Part shown: in pieces, positions 1 to 8,375 of the stretch | Layout of the letters: every line of letters starts with the position of its first letter | Numbering within the stretch: the stretch's first letter is position 1 | NCBI GenBank assembly: GCA_025359885.1 | Contig: JANYDG010000071.1 | Coordinates: forward strand, 1-39,300 | Source: Acidobacteriota bacterium | Lineage (GTDB): Bacteria > Acidobacteriota > Terriglobia > Terriglobales > Acidobacteriaceae | Length of the DNA: 39,300 bases | Reading direction: 5' to 3' | Notes under the pieces: generated by a model | Seen by the model: only the letters and a program-made list of their open reading frames with translations | Told to the model about the DNA's origin: nothing | Database searches by the model: none | Program-made: the position numbers and the translations under genes

Positions 1-2
1 CC

Positions 3-1691
3 TGCCTGCGAGAGCTTCTCGCATGGTTGGAACTCGCTCACGACCATTCGACGATGGCGCAAATCAGGATGGCTCTTGCCCGCACCGAACTTCGGATCGG
101 GTCAATGGCGGATGCGGCGGTGCAGCTACGCATGGCGCAACAGCAAGGCCAGGCTGCCGCACTGGGGGAAACCGAGGGCGCCGACTTTGTCGAACAAGAG
201 ATTCTTCTCGCCAGCACGATGCTTGAGCGTTCCGATTTAACGGGGGCAAGCTTTTACCTGCATCGAGCCTCGCTCACGATGAAAAATTATTCTAGCCTCT
301 GGGGCCTCCGTCATTTTGCATCGGTGCGCGGCCAGCTCGACCTCATGCGGGGGAATCTGGATCAGGCCGCCGCGACCCTGGAAGCTCAGATTCGACAGAG
401 CGAGGGACAGGCCGTTCGCATGGGTGATCTGAGAGCCGCCGCAGAAGACTCCCTCCAGGATCACGATTTGTATGCCGAGCTGGCTGCAACCTGGCTGGCG
501 CAACATCGTCCGGCGGAAAGCATCCTCGCCTTGTGGGAACGCTTCCGCCTCCGTTCCCACGGACTTCCGATTCACACTTGCCGCCAACTCACCCTGGACT
601 GTGAGCAGTCTCAGATCCTTGCCAAAGAGCATGAGGTGGGGGGCAATCTGCTCATCGGTCAAATCGTTTTACTCGACCGCGTGCTGACCTACAGGATGGA
701 TAATGAGGGCGTCGTCTGGAACCAGAAACCAGTGCGGCGGCGCGACATTCTCGAGGCTGCAAGGACGATGGAAAGAGCCGTCAGTTCGCCTTTCACTTCC
801 GCTCAAACAGCAGAGAAATTCGGCTCCAGCCTTACAGACGCCCTGCTGCCTCAGTTGACCTCTCGGTTCGGCCCGCAGGATGCCTTGCTTCTGGAACCAG
901 ACCCGCTGCTGCAGAATCTTCCCTGGCCTGTGCTGCCCACCTCAAAAGGGCCGCTCGGCATCGAGTATCCTCTCACCGAGGCGCGCTCCATTTTGCGGTC
1001 CTCGCCGCAGGTCACTGCTTGGTTTCCCTCCTCGGGAGCTGACACCTCTTTGCCGGCAGGCAATCACGCCCTCATCATCGGTGCCTCGGTTCCGGGTCGG
1101 GGAGAGGCTCCCCTGCCCGAAGCCCTTCTTGAGGCACAGCATGTCAATCAACTGCTCCACTCCCCCGGGCCGTTTCTGGGTTCCAATGCAACGACTGCCC
1201 ACATCGGGAGCGCGCTGAACTCGGCCACGATCTTCCACTTTGCCGGTCATGCGCTGCAGGGAATGCAGGGAACGGAACTACTGCTGGCCCCGACATCGAC
1301 CCGCGAAGAAGCCCCGTGGGTGGATGAAGCCTTTTTGCGTCTGCATCCTCCGCGGCAGTGCCGCCTGGCGGTCTTGTCTGCCTGCGCCACGGGAAATCGA
1401 AATGCGATGGGCAATCACCCCTTGCAGAATATGGTCGATACGCTCAGTTCGCTCGGCGTACCCCAGGTGGTCGCTACCCGATGGCAGATCGATTCCGAAG
1501 CCGCTGTCCCTTTGATTGATGCGTTTTATAAAAACCTTGCGAGGGGTACCACGGTTGCTATGGCCCTCTCATCTGCCCGTCGGTTACAGTTCTCGCAAGC
1601 TCGATTCAACAATCCGTATTACTGGGGCGCGTATTACGCGACTGGATCACAACTCGCCCAGCTCGAAAAGGAGACTCATGGCCGCCGCTAA
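3..1691 (+). CDS. TPR-CHAT domain protein, C-terminal part (5' end outside window)
   Basis: The frame is open to the left edge, so this is the 3' part of a larger gene. The visible N-terminal half is alanine- and leucine-rich helical sequence of the kind seen in TPR arrays. The last ~220 residues are a CHAT (caspase HetF-associated) domain: HFAGHA with the catalytic His codon at 1248-1250, and LSACATG with the catalytic Cys codon at 1383-1385. These are followed by the usual GVPQVVATRWQID strand and a closing NPYYWGAYYATG. CHAT proteins are caspase-like cysteine peptidases; relatives act in programmed death and in bacterial defence (for example TPR-CHAT/Craspase). The substrate here is unknown. 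Its stop lies inside the next gene (14-nt overlap), so the two are probably translated together. Family assignment is firm; role is not. Confidence 0.9.
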   Translation, partial: CLRELLAWLELAHDHSTMAQIRMALARTELRIGSMADAAVQLRMAQQQGQAAALGETEGADFVEQEILLASTMLERSDLTGASFYLHRASLTMKNYSSLWGLRHFASVRGQLDLMRGNLDQAAATLEAQIRQSEGQAVRMGDLRAAAEDSLQDHDLYAELAATWLAQHRPAESILALWERFRLRSHGLPIHTCRQLTLDCEQSQILAKEHEVGGNLLIGQIVLLDRVLTYRMDNEGVVWNQKPVRRRDILEAARTMERAVSSPFTSAQTAEKFGSSLTDALLPQLTSRFGPQDALLLEPDPLLQNLPWPVLPTSKGPLGIEYPLTEARSILRSSPQVTAWFPSSGADTSLPAGNHALIIGASVPGRGEAPLPEALLEAQHVNQLLHSPGPFLGSNATTAHIGSALNSATIFHFAGHALQGMQGTELLLAPTSTREEAPWVDEAFLRLHPPRQCRLAVLSACATGNRNAMGNHPLQNMVDTLSSLGVPQVVATRWQIDSEAAVPLIDAFYKNLARGTTVAMALSSARRLQFSQARFNNPYYWGAYYATGSQLAQLEKETHGRR

Positions 1692-2496
1692 ATCTGATAA
1701 AGCCAACAAAAAGTCTGCAAAAAGCAAAAACGGGACTCTCTCCTCTGGTTCGCAACTCGACATCATTTTTGGTGGACCGCTGCTTTTTGTCCCAGCCATC
1801 AGCGATGGTGTCGTTACAGGCGTGGAAGTCTTTTCTCCGAACAACGGGCACCCGGTCGGGGCGGTGTTTCTTCCCGGTGTCTTCTTCTCGGACGCAGAGT
1901 TGAACGACCCACAGTGTCAACGCTGGCCTGACCCGAGCACGTTTTCACTGCTTGACCCGCATAGCTATTCGATCGAAGTGGACCAACTGACCTCGGGTTC
2001 CTCGAAAGCAGTGCGCCAGGCACTCAAGGCCTCCGGCATTGCTGATGGCAATCACAAGATCGCTCCTGGACGGCGGTTGAGCAACGACTGGGAAGTGGCG
2101 ATTTCGATCAGCGGTCAGATGTCGGCGTGGACCTCTCTTCGGCTGTCACGAGTGACCGAGGACATGTACCTCGGCGCAGACGCTCCGACCTCCCCGACGA
2201 CTGCCGCCATGCACCGGCTTACCTATTTCGGCGTCACGGGCACTGAGTTTTGCGGAGCACCCAAAGCTCCCCGGGAATACCTGCGCGCCAACATCTCAGC
2301 CGGGGGAACGATCATCATTACGGGCGAAGTTCCCTATCAGCCCACGCTGCTTCACGAGCGCAGGGCCGTCGACGCACTTGCCAAACTCGCCGGGCTCGAT
2401 CTCCACCTCATTGCGACGGATCCGACACCGCATAAAACGCGCCTGATGCAGCACATGTCCGACTGCGGCCACTCCATCATCCTGGTCAGCAGTTAA
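1678..2496 (+). CDS. uncharacterised CHAT-partner protein
   Basis: I do not recognise this 272-residue protein. The ATG at 1678 is preceded by a strong AAGGAG site and lies inside the end of the CHAT gene, which argues for co-translation and functional linkage. Its first ~20 residues are Lys/Ser/Ala-rich (MAAAKSDKANKKSAKSKNG) and likely disordered. The rest looks like a soluble alpha/beta protein, with no signal peptide and no membrane segment. Short recurring hydrophobic strands (LDIIFGGPLLFVPA, GGTIIITGEVPY, CGHSIILVSS at the very end) suggest a beta-rich fold. No catalytic motif is evident. It could be a substrate, inhibitor or effector of the CHAT peptidase, but that is inference from gene position only. 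Confidence 0.85.
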   Translation: MAAAKSDKANKKSAKSKNGTLSSGSQLDIIFGGPLLFVPAISDGVVTGVEVFSPNNGHPVGAVFLPGVFFSDAELNDPQCQRWPDPSTFSLLDPHSYSIEVDQLTSGSSKAVRQALKASGIADGNHKIAPGRRLSNDWEVAISISGQMSAWTSLRLSRVTEDMYLGADAPTSPTTAAMHRLTYFGVTGTEFCGAPKAPREYLRANISAGGTIIITGEVPYQPTLLHERRAVDALAKLAGLDLHLIATDPTPHKTRLMQHMSDCGHSIILVSS

Positions 2497-2528
2497 GCCT
2501 GGCGCAGAATACGCCTACAATTGCCCCC

Positions 2529-2572
2529 TCTCGATCCACACACTTCGGTTCGAATCAGTCTCTGGATCGAGA
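2529..2572. terminator. stem-loop between convergent genes
   Basis: A perfect 10-bp inverted repeat, TCTCGATCCA (2529-2538) and TGGATCGAGA (2563-2572), lies between the convergent CHAT-partner and thioredoxin genes. The loop is 24 nt and there is no clear U-tract, so a transcription-end role is plausible but not certain. Confidence 0.45.
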
Positions 2573-2576
2573 TGGG

Positions 2577-3092
2577 TCAGCAATTCATTTGAACCGTGCT
2601 GCAACCCGGCTTGACAGGCTTCCATTGCACCAGGAAGCGCGTCACCAGTGCGGGGTCCATGCGCCGCATCGCTTCAAACTCGCCCATTTTCTGGCTGTAG
2701 AGCAGCTTGCCGTGTTCGTCCAGCACGGCCAGGGCAGGCACCCCCTTGTGCAAGGGAATCTGATAGCGTGCCGCAATGGGTAAATTCTCGTCCATCCTGC
2801 CGATGTTGATATGGACGACGATGTAATTGGATTCCAGAATGGGCCTGTTGGCGGGGTCGTGAAAGTAAGAATCAAGCACGATGCAGTCTCCACACCAGTT
2901 CCCGCCAAAGTCAAGAATGATTCGCTTGTGGCCAGCTGCGGCATCCTTCAGAGCAGCTGCCAGATCCAAACGGGCTTGTTCCGGGGCAGGATAGATATCG
3001 CGCTCTGACGCAAACGCTGGCAGCAAAGTGAACAGAAGAACCACCGTCAGTAGAAAAAATGGCAGCTTACGGGCGCCTGGCAAGGGTTGCAT
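2577..3092 (-). CDS. exported thioredoxin-family protein
   Basis: A 171-residue protein with an N-terminal signal sequence: a hydrophobic core near residues 11-25, then AFASERD, a probable cleavage region. A thioredoxin-like fold follows, with the redox motif WCGDC (Cys67, Cys70) after IILDFGGN. The later GVPALAVLDEHGKLLY carries the cis-proline segment typical of this fold. It probably acts as a disulfide or thiol reductase outside the cytoplasm. The frame stays open upstream to a TTG at 3149, but the ATG at 3092 is preferred because it puts the signal peptide at the N-terminus. It is divergent from the next gene by about 100 nt and may share a promoter region with it. Confidence 0.85.
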   Translation of the reverse strand: MQPLPGARKLPFFLLTVVLLFTLLPAFASERDIYPAPEQARLDLAAALKDAAAGHKRIILDFGGNWCGDCIVLDSYFHDPANRPILESNYIVVHINIGRMDENLPIAARYQIPLHKGVPALAVLDEHGKLLYSQKMGEFEAMRRMDPALVTRFLVQWKPVKPGCSTVQMNC

Positions 3093-3194
3093 GGGAATGA
3101 GGACCTCAATCTTTTTGTAGCTCGGATACAAATGAGATGCAAGTTTCAATCAGAAGTATGGAAAAAAACACGCGGCAGAGACTAATCTGGTTGG

Positions 3195-3635
3195 GTGGCA
3201 AACGAAGTGCGCAACCGACTGGAAGCAACCAGCTTCCCTGACCTCGAGCAGATGATGGAGGCTTACGCCGCCGCCGCAGTCGTAGTGGCCCAGGAAGTCT
3301 TTCGTCAGCGACTTGATTACAGCCCCGATTCCATGGTTGCCTTTGAAGCCCTGCTCTCAGAATTGGCAGAGAAACGCGAACTGGACTATGACTACGAGGT
3401 GAAGCTATGGGGCAGCTACCTCGGAGAAGTTCTGCGTCGCCGCTATGCCGGTACCTGGGAGATGACGCAGTACCCCGGTGGCGTCGCCGCTGTTCCCGCC
3501 ATCGAGGTACGCGGCTCCCGGCTCTTTCCGCTGATGAAAGTCTACCGCCGCATCACCATGGGCGACGTTGAAAGCATTGCCGCCTTCTTTAATATGGTCA
3601 CCGAGCGGCTCGGCAAGCCAGCCCAGGTGAACTAG
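3195..3635 (+). CDS. conserved hypothetical protein
   Basis: A 146-residue protein starting at GTG. I cannot assign a function. It is acidic, helical in its first half, and has a central LWGSYLGEVLRRRYAGTW segment followed by short strands (AIEVRGSRLFPLMKVYRRI). That pattern resembles small uncharacterised families (DUF3806-like) whose members carry a G-x-Y-x-G-E motif ahead of a small beta region. It has no signal peptide or membrane segment. No strong ribosome site precedes the GTG, so the start is less sure than the frame. Confidence 0.7.
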   Translation: MANEVRNRLEATSFPDLEQMMEAYAAAAVVVAQEVFRQRLDYSPDSMVAFEALLSELAEKRELDYDYEVKLWGSYLGEVLRRRYAGTWEMTQYPGGVAAVPAIEVRGSRLFPLMKVYRRITMGDVESIAAFFNMVTERLGKPAQVN

Positions 3636-3809
3636 GGCCAGTTAACAGGCCCTCACTCCAATCCAAACCGCGCCCAGCCGCGTTCCTTTCATGTAAAAGG
3701 CGTAGACGTTTGGGCGGCACCGGATTGTGAGCGCGCTGCCAGCGGTTTACGCTCTGTGCGACAATATCGATGGAAGGCCTCTTGGGAATGAGAGGCGGAG
3801 GAATGGATC

Positions 3810-4040
3810 ATGGGTGAACTTTTTCAGCCGACCCACTTGCTGGTCATTGGACTAATCGTGTTTGTTCTCTTTGGTGCCAAGCGCCTGCCAGAACTTGGCA
3901 AGGGCCTCGGCGAGGGACTCAAGGGATTCAAAGATGGCATCAAGAACGCTGGCGAACCGGCGGCTCCTGTAGCCCAGCCGATCCAGCAGCAAAATGCGGC
4001 TCCTGCTCAGCCCAAGGCAGAGGCCATCGAGCCTAAGTAA
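3810..4040 (+). CDS. tatA: Sec-independent (Tat) translocase subunit TatA
   Basis: A 76-residue protein with the TatA layout: a short periplasmic N-terminus (MGELFQPTH), one membrane helix ([13 protein letters not shown]), the [20 protein letters not shown] hinge and amphipathic helix, then a Pro/Ala/Gln-rich disordered tail. TatA oligomers form the membrane passage for folded, twin-arginine substrates together with TatC. The ATG follows a good GGAGGA site. No tatB or tatC lies beside it, as is common in Acidobacteriota where tat genes are scattered. TatA and TatB/E are hard to tell apart by sequence alone, but the short N-terminus favours TatA. Confidence 0.92.
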   Translation: MGELFQPTHLLVIGLIVFVLFGAKRLPELGKGLGEGLKGFKDGIKNAGEPAAPVAQPIQQQNAAPAQPKAEAIEPK

Positions 4041-4069
4041 TCCCGTCAACAGCACTGGGCGTCCGGTGC

Positions 4070-4990
4070 CTAAAGGCTCAGCATCACCACGGACGCCAAC
4101 GCCACAGCCATTCCCAGGGTCTGCCTGCGGCTGGGGCGCTCCCGCAGAATGACCGCAGCCAGCAGTATTGTGAAACCGGGATACAGCGAAGAGACCATAG
4201 CTGCGACATCCAAACGCCCGGTGTGCGCCGCCAGCGTGTATCCCAGGTTGCCGATGGTATCCAAACCGCCCGCCAGAATCCCTAATCGCCAGAAACCCGA
4301 CCAGACCGGCGCAGGCCGAGAATTGCCCGCCTGCGTGGTTGACCCATCAGCAGGCAGCTGAGAACGCGGCCAGGCAACAACCAGAATCGCCGCCATTCCG
4401 AGCACCCCACCGATGCGCGCCGAAGTAAGCGCCCACAGCACGCCTCCGGCTGCCGCTAACTTCAATAGAATGAGCTGCAGGCCAAAGCCGAGTCCAGAGA
4501 TTGCTCCTAACGCCAATGCCTGCGGCGGGGTCGTGTTGCCGGGCGCATACGCAATGAGCACGATTGCAAGCAGACCCAGCAGCAGGCCGCACGCGGCAAG
4601 CGGCCCCGGAAAGCCCTCGCTCCACAAGGCAAATAAGACTGGAACAAGAGCCGTGAGCAGGCCTGTCAACGCGGCGGTCAGCCCCATCGCTCCCATGGCC
4701 AGCGCACGGTAAAAGAGCGCCAGCGCCAGGGCTCCCTCCAGGCCGCCAAAAGCGCCCTCCATCAATTCAACAGGAGGGGGAATGGGCGAGTGACGGAGGC
4801 CGCACACCGCCAGCAGCACAATCAGCGTGACAACATGCCCCGAGGCCACCACCAGCAGCGCCGGCGAACGGCGAGCCCCGAGGCCCCCTGCAAAGTCAGA
4901 ACCGCCCCAGGTCGAGGCGGCTACCAATCCCAGCCCGACTGAACCGGCAGACGCAGCGGTACCAACCGCTGCGACTGCTGCGGATACCAC
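4070..4990 (-). CDS. EamA/DMT-family transporter
   Basis: A 306-residue, very hydrophobic protein with about ten membrane helices in two EamA-like halves. The second half ends with the typical VSSLYPGFTILLAAVILRERPSRRQ segment. The substrate of such drug/metabolite transporters cannot be told from sequence. It begins with GTG two bases after the stop of the upstream VWFA gene on the same strand, so the two are likely co-transcribed and translationally coupled. An Asp/Thr/Gln-rich loop (near TQAGNSRPAP) separates the halves. It converges on tatA with only 29 nt between the genes. Confidence 0.85.
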   Translation of the reverse strand: MVSAAVAAVGTAASAGSVGLGLVAASTWGGSDFAGGLGARRSPALLVVASGHVVTLIVLLAVCGLRHSPIPPPVELMEGAFGGLEGALALALFYRALAMGAMGLTAALTGLLTALVPVLFALWSEGFPGPLAACGLLLGLLAIVLIAYAPGNTTPPQALALGAISGLGFGLQLILLKLAAAGGVLWALTSARIGGVLGMAAILVVAWPRSQLPADGSTTQAGNSRPAPVWSGFWRLGILAGGLDTIGNLGYTLAAHTGRLDVAAMVSSLYPGFTILLAAVILRERPSRRQTLGMAVALASVVMLSL

Positions 4991-4992
4991 GC

Positions 4993-6339
4993 CTAGCGAA
5001 CGTCCTGCGCCGTCGGGTAGTAGCCCGGCTTTGACGTCACCTCGACATTGGGCCGGTCCACACGAACCTCGATTGCACGATACTTGCCGTCAATCGCCGG
5101 CTGATGGCTGATATAGCCCAGCGTATATTGCGTGCGAGCTTCCTCGGCAATGTGCGCGTAGCTCTTTTCAATGCCGTTGACACTGCGCTCTGCATCCAGC
5201 GTGCCGCCGGTTGCCTGGGCATAGCGGATCAGGATGTTGTCATTCATCTGGAACGGCAAGTGGAAGCGGCTCAGGTACCCCTCACCCCACCGCGCCGAAT
5301 CACCCACCAGCGTTGCATAGACGGCGATCTTGTTGGTCTGGAGATACTTGATGACTTCCTTGGCGGTCGCCTTGCTGCCATATTCCTTGCCGTCTGAGAT
5401 GACGTATACGATGCGGCGACGGCCCGGAGGACGCTTCGAAAGCTCCACCGCTGCGCGCAAAATCGCATCGTTCAGCGTGTGAATTTCCTTGGGGATGGTC
5501 ATCACAGGCCCGCCAGCGCTGCGCCCCTGCTGCAGGTTGGGGTCAACACAGGCACCATTGCTCGTAATGCTGCAACCAGCCAGCGGCCCGGAGTTGACTG
5601 GAACTCCCTCATCCCGCCCGGTTGCCTTGTTGAGCGCCAAAACAGCCGTCAGCAGGTGGCTCTGTGCGCCGGTAAACCCGGTCAATTCCTTTGCTCCATT
5701 GTTGTAGCTGAAAACGGCGACATCGTCATACGGCGTCAGCGAACCCTGGATCGCTCCAAGCGAATTATTCACCTTGGCCATCACGTCGGCGGTCACGCTC
5801 TGATCAATTACGTACGCTACCGAAAGCGGATAGGGGTCTACCGTGAAAAGCCGCAACGACTGACGCTGGTTATTCTCATACACCCGAAAGTCGCGATAGG
5901 TCAGCCCCGCAACAAGCTGCCCTTTGGAGTCCTTCACCGTTACAGGCACTTCCACAAAGTTTGTGTAAGTCCTGAAAACTGTGACGCCCGCTTCCACGCC
6001 CTTGCCCGCTTCAGGCAATTCAGGGGGCGTCGTCTGCCCTTCGTCGGGACCATTCGCTGAAGGAGCCCGCGAAGAGGGTGCGGCGGCTTCGCTGGCGGAG
6101 GTTTGCGTGCCAGAAGATGAGGTTTGAGGCATCTTTGACCCCGGCAGCGATGCTGTGCTGCCCAGACCCGGCGTCACCTGGTCCTTCATCTCTGACATGG
6201 GCGGCGGAGCCTGCGGTGTCGGGGCATCCGGTACCGCCTGTGCAAGGGCACTCGCCGGTAGCAGCGCCCATCCGAATGCCAGCGCCAGCATCGCGCCCGT
6301 AAAATGCCGAAATGTGGTGCACGAGTTGCCAGAATTCAC
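4993..6339 (-). CDS. secreted VWFA-domain protein (acidobacterial type)
   Basis: A 448-residue exported protein. The frame runs open as far as 6696, but the GTG at 6339 is preferred: it is preceded by AAAGGA at 7 nt and places a signal peptide (AMLALAFGWALLPASALAQA) at the N-terminus. A Pro/Ser-rich linker of about 70 residues follows, then FVEVPVTVKDSKGQLVAGL, the lead-in typical of acidobacterial VWFA-related proteins, and the VWA domain. The metal site reads D179-Q-S-V-T rather than the standard DxSxS. The C-terminal end (RTQYTLGYISHQPAIDGKYR) matches the family. Its job is unknown; extracellular adhesion or surface scaffolding is usually supposed. It is divergent from a second VWFA gene. 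Confidence 0.88.
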   Translation of the reverse strand: MNSGNSCTTFRHFTGAMLALAFGWALLPASALAQAVPDAPTPQAPPPMSEMKDQVTPGLGSTASLPGSKMPQTSSSGTQTSASEAAAPSSRAPSANGPDEGQTTPPELPEAGKGVEAGVTVFRTYTNFVEVPVTVKDSKGQLVAGLTYRDFRVYENNQRQSLRLFTVDPYPLSVAYVIDQSVTADVMAKVNNSLGAIQGSLTPYDDVAVFSYNNGAKELTGFTGAQSHLLTAVLALNKATGRDEGVPVNSGPLAGCSITSNGACVDPNLQQGRSAGGPVMTIPKEIHTLNDAILRAAVELSKRPPGRRRIVYVISDGKEYGSKATAKEVIKYLQTNKIAVYATLVGDSARWGEGYLSRFHLPFQMNDNILIRYAQATGGTLDAERSVNGIEKSYAHIAEEARTQYTLGYISHQPAIDGKYRAIEVRVDRPNVEVTSKPGYYPTAQDVR

Positions 6340-6469
6340 TGAAAGTCCTTTGCCACAGTCCTGCTGCGGCTCACAGGCTGAAATCCCTGTCGCATGGGTC
6401 AGATTATCAGACGCAGCAACAGGCTGCTGGTCTCTATCGCTTCCCGTATGCTTTCCTTGGGTGCCTTTG
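6340..6469. promoter_or_regulatory. divergent intergenic region between two VWFA genes
   Basis: The 130 bases between the two divergent VWFA starts must carry both promoters unless transcription comes from further away. I see the AAAGGA ribosome site of the minus-strand gene at its left edge, but cannot name -35/-10 boxes with confidence. Confidence 0.4.
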
Positions 6470-7612
6470 ATGCGTCTAATTGCCATGCAAATGAACCAGC
6501 AGGTTCGGCTCAACCTGCCAGCCAAGTCGTTCGTCGCCTTTCTCGCCATGCTGGCTATCTGCGCAGCTGTCCCTGCCTCGCTGCGTGCGCAGCTGGCGCC
6601 ATCACCCGACGATGCGCCCATCAGCCATGCACCGCCGCCCAGGCCGGAGCCCGAGTCCAATGACGAACCGCTGACGACGCTCAAGGTCAACGTCAACCTG
6701 GTCAGCCTCTACTTTACCGTCAAAGACAAAAGCGGCATGCTCGTTCCCCACCTCTCAAAAGACAACTGCTCGGTCGCCGAGGACAAGGAATCGCAGAAGC
6801 TCAAAAACTTTCAGGCGGAAACCAACCAGCCACTCACCCTCGGCATCCTGCTCGACACCTCAGGCAGCCAGCAGGAGGTTTTGCCACTGGAGCAGGACTT
6901 CGGTAGCCAGTTCCTCGCGCGCGTGCTCAAGAGCAAAGACGAAGCCTTTCTGATCAGCTTTGACGTCGATGTGGACATGCTGCAGGACTACACGAGCAGC
7001 CCGCGTCAGCTCGAGCGAGCCATGAGAAAGGCAGAGATCAACACCGCTGGCGGCAATGGCGGAGCCGGAATTCCAGGCGCCGGCACGGGTCCAGTCCCCA
7101 TTCACGGCGACCCCAAAGGCACCCTTCTCTACGACGCCGTCTACCTTGCCTCCAATGAAAAGCTCAGCAAAGAGACGGGCCGCAAAGCCATCATCATCCT
7201 TTCTGACGGGCAGGACCAGGGCAGCCGTGTCAAGATCGCTGCCGCCATTGAGGCTGCGCAAAAGGCCAATGTCATCATCTATGGCATCCTCATTGCCGAC
7301 CGGGGGGCCTATGGCGGATTCACGTTTGGCTACAACGGCGACTTTGCCATGAAGAAAATGGCCGATGAAACCGGCGGAAGACTCATCGACGTCGGCAACA
7401 ACGGCAAAAAACTTGAAGCGGCCTTCCGCCAGATTGAAGAAGAATTGCGCACCCAGTACGTTGCCTCCTACACGCCGGCCAATGACAAAGCAGACGGTAC
7501 CTATCGCAAGATTGCCGTCAGTTGCAAGGCCAGTACAGGAGCCAGTCCAACGGAGGATCTGAAAGTCCAGGTTCGCAAAGGCTACTATGCGCTTCCGCCG
7601 GATGAGAAATAA
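6470..7612 (+). CDS. secreted VWFA-domain protein with intact metal site
   Basis: A 380-residue exported protein. The frame is open upstream, but ATG 6470 (or 6485/6491 just after) puts a signal sequence first: KSFVAFLAMLAICAAVPASLRAQ. A Pro/Asp-rich linker leads to NLVSLYFTVKDKSGMLVPHL and then the VWA domain, whose metal-dependent adhesion site is complete (D129-T-S-G-S). It ends RTQYVASYTPANDKADGTYR, like its divergent neighbour. The two share the same architecture but differ strongly in sequence, so this looks like an old duplication. A glycine-rich insert (GGNGGAGIPGAGTGP) sits in the middle of the domain. Function unknown; likely cell-surface or periplasmic. Confidence 0.87.
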   Translation: MRLIAMQMNQQVRLNLPAKSFVAFLAMLAICAAVPASLRAQLAPSPDDAPISHAPPPRPEPESNDEPLTTLKVNVNLVSLYFTVKDKSGMLVPHLSKDNCSVAEDKESQKLKNFQAETNQPLTLGILLDTSGSQQEVLPLEQDFGSQFLARVLKSKDEAFLISFDVDVDMLQDYTSSPRQLERAMRKAEINTAGGNGGAGIPGAGTGPVPIHGDPKGTLLYDAVYLASNEKLSKETGRKAIIILSDGQDQGSRVKIAAAIEAAQKANVIIYGILIADRGAYGGFTFGYNGDFAMKKMADETGGRLIDVGNNGKKLEAAFRQIEEELRTQYVASYTPANDKADGTYRKIAVSCKASTGASPTEDLKVQVRKGYYALPPDEK

Positions 7613-7810
7613 CGCATCGTCGTCGGCCGCGCCCCTGTCGCAAACCCTTGTCCTAAAACAGATCAGTACTCGAATGCCTCAAACGAGCGTGCAGGGAACC
7701 CGTAATCTATTCCCAAAAACAAGAAACCTCTACTATCGGCTCATGTAGCAGAAGCTTTAGCTGCTGCCTCAAATCAATGTGCGCACCTCTCAGCGCACCA
7801 GGAGCCCGTA

Positions 7811-8062
7811 ATGATTTCGAACTCCCCAGACCGCGAATCCTATGAAATCAGCCCAAGATTTCGCCAGTCCATTGAGCAGCGTATTGTCCGCCTGGAACGC
7901 GATGCCGAAACCGATGAACTCGCCCTCGCCAACCTGGTCCATGAGGACCACCTCCGACGCCACCGTCGTCTGATTGTTGTGCAGCGCACTGAGGCTTTGC
8001 GGATGAGGCTCTTCCTTGATCGCTCGCGGACCCGCATGCCCCGGCCCCTGATCTCTCTCTAA
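7811..8062 (+). CDS. small charged hypothetical protein
   Basis: An 83-residue protein with a credible CAGGAG ribosome site 8 nt ahead of the ATG. It is rich in Arg, Glu and Leu. The middle (IEQRIVRLERDAETDELALANL) reads as an amphipathic, possibly coiled-coil helix, and the C-terminus is basic. I do not recognise the family. It stands alone between the VWFA and chemotaxis genes. Codon pattern and ribosome site support it, but without homologues it could still be spurious. Confidence 0.5.
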   Translation: MISNSPDRESYEISPRFRQSIEQRIVRLERDAETDELALANLVHEDHLRRHRRLIVVQRTEALRMRLFLDRSRTRMPRPLISL

Positions 8063-8375
8063 TCCATCGCTTACATTACCGCCCTACTTCTCTCGCCGCC
8101 GCATGCCATGGCTCTTCGCAGGCAATCCCTCTGGAGAGTCATCCTCTTTCCCCCAAGCAGGGTACCCTCTGCCCTGTTCCTCAATAGACCCTCGCCGATG
8201 GAAATCTGGTGACCGGACGGCCCCCTGCGCTGGAGTTTTTTGCGATTGGGTCGATAACCGCCATCAGAACCAGTTTCGCCACGCTCAGTTAAAACCTGTC
8301 TCAGCGCAGGTACAGCGTTGCTGGATTTGAACTTGGCCTGCCGGTTTTGGCTCAATGCCAGAGGAGTTTTTCCGA
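8063..8375. other. 313-base gap upstream of the chemotaxis receptor gene
   Basis: No convincing gene, RNA or repeat seen. I looked for a cyclic-di-GMP riboswitch ahead of the receptor gene and did not find its conserved core. The end of the gap holds the GAGGAG ribosome site of the receptor gene at 8361-8366. Confidence 0.4.

Noticed and set aside
8063..8375. Possible cyclic-di-GMP riboswitch ahead of the chemoreceptor gene
   Set aside because: The conserved core of the GEMM class was not found; only general GC-rich sequence is there.
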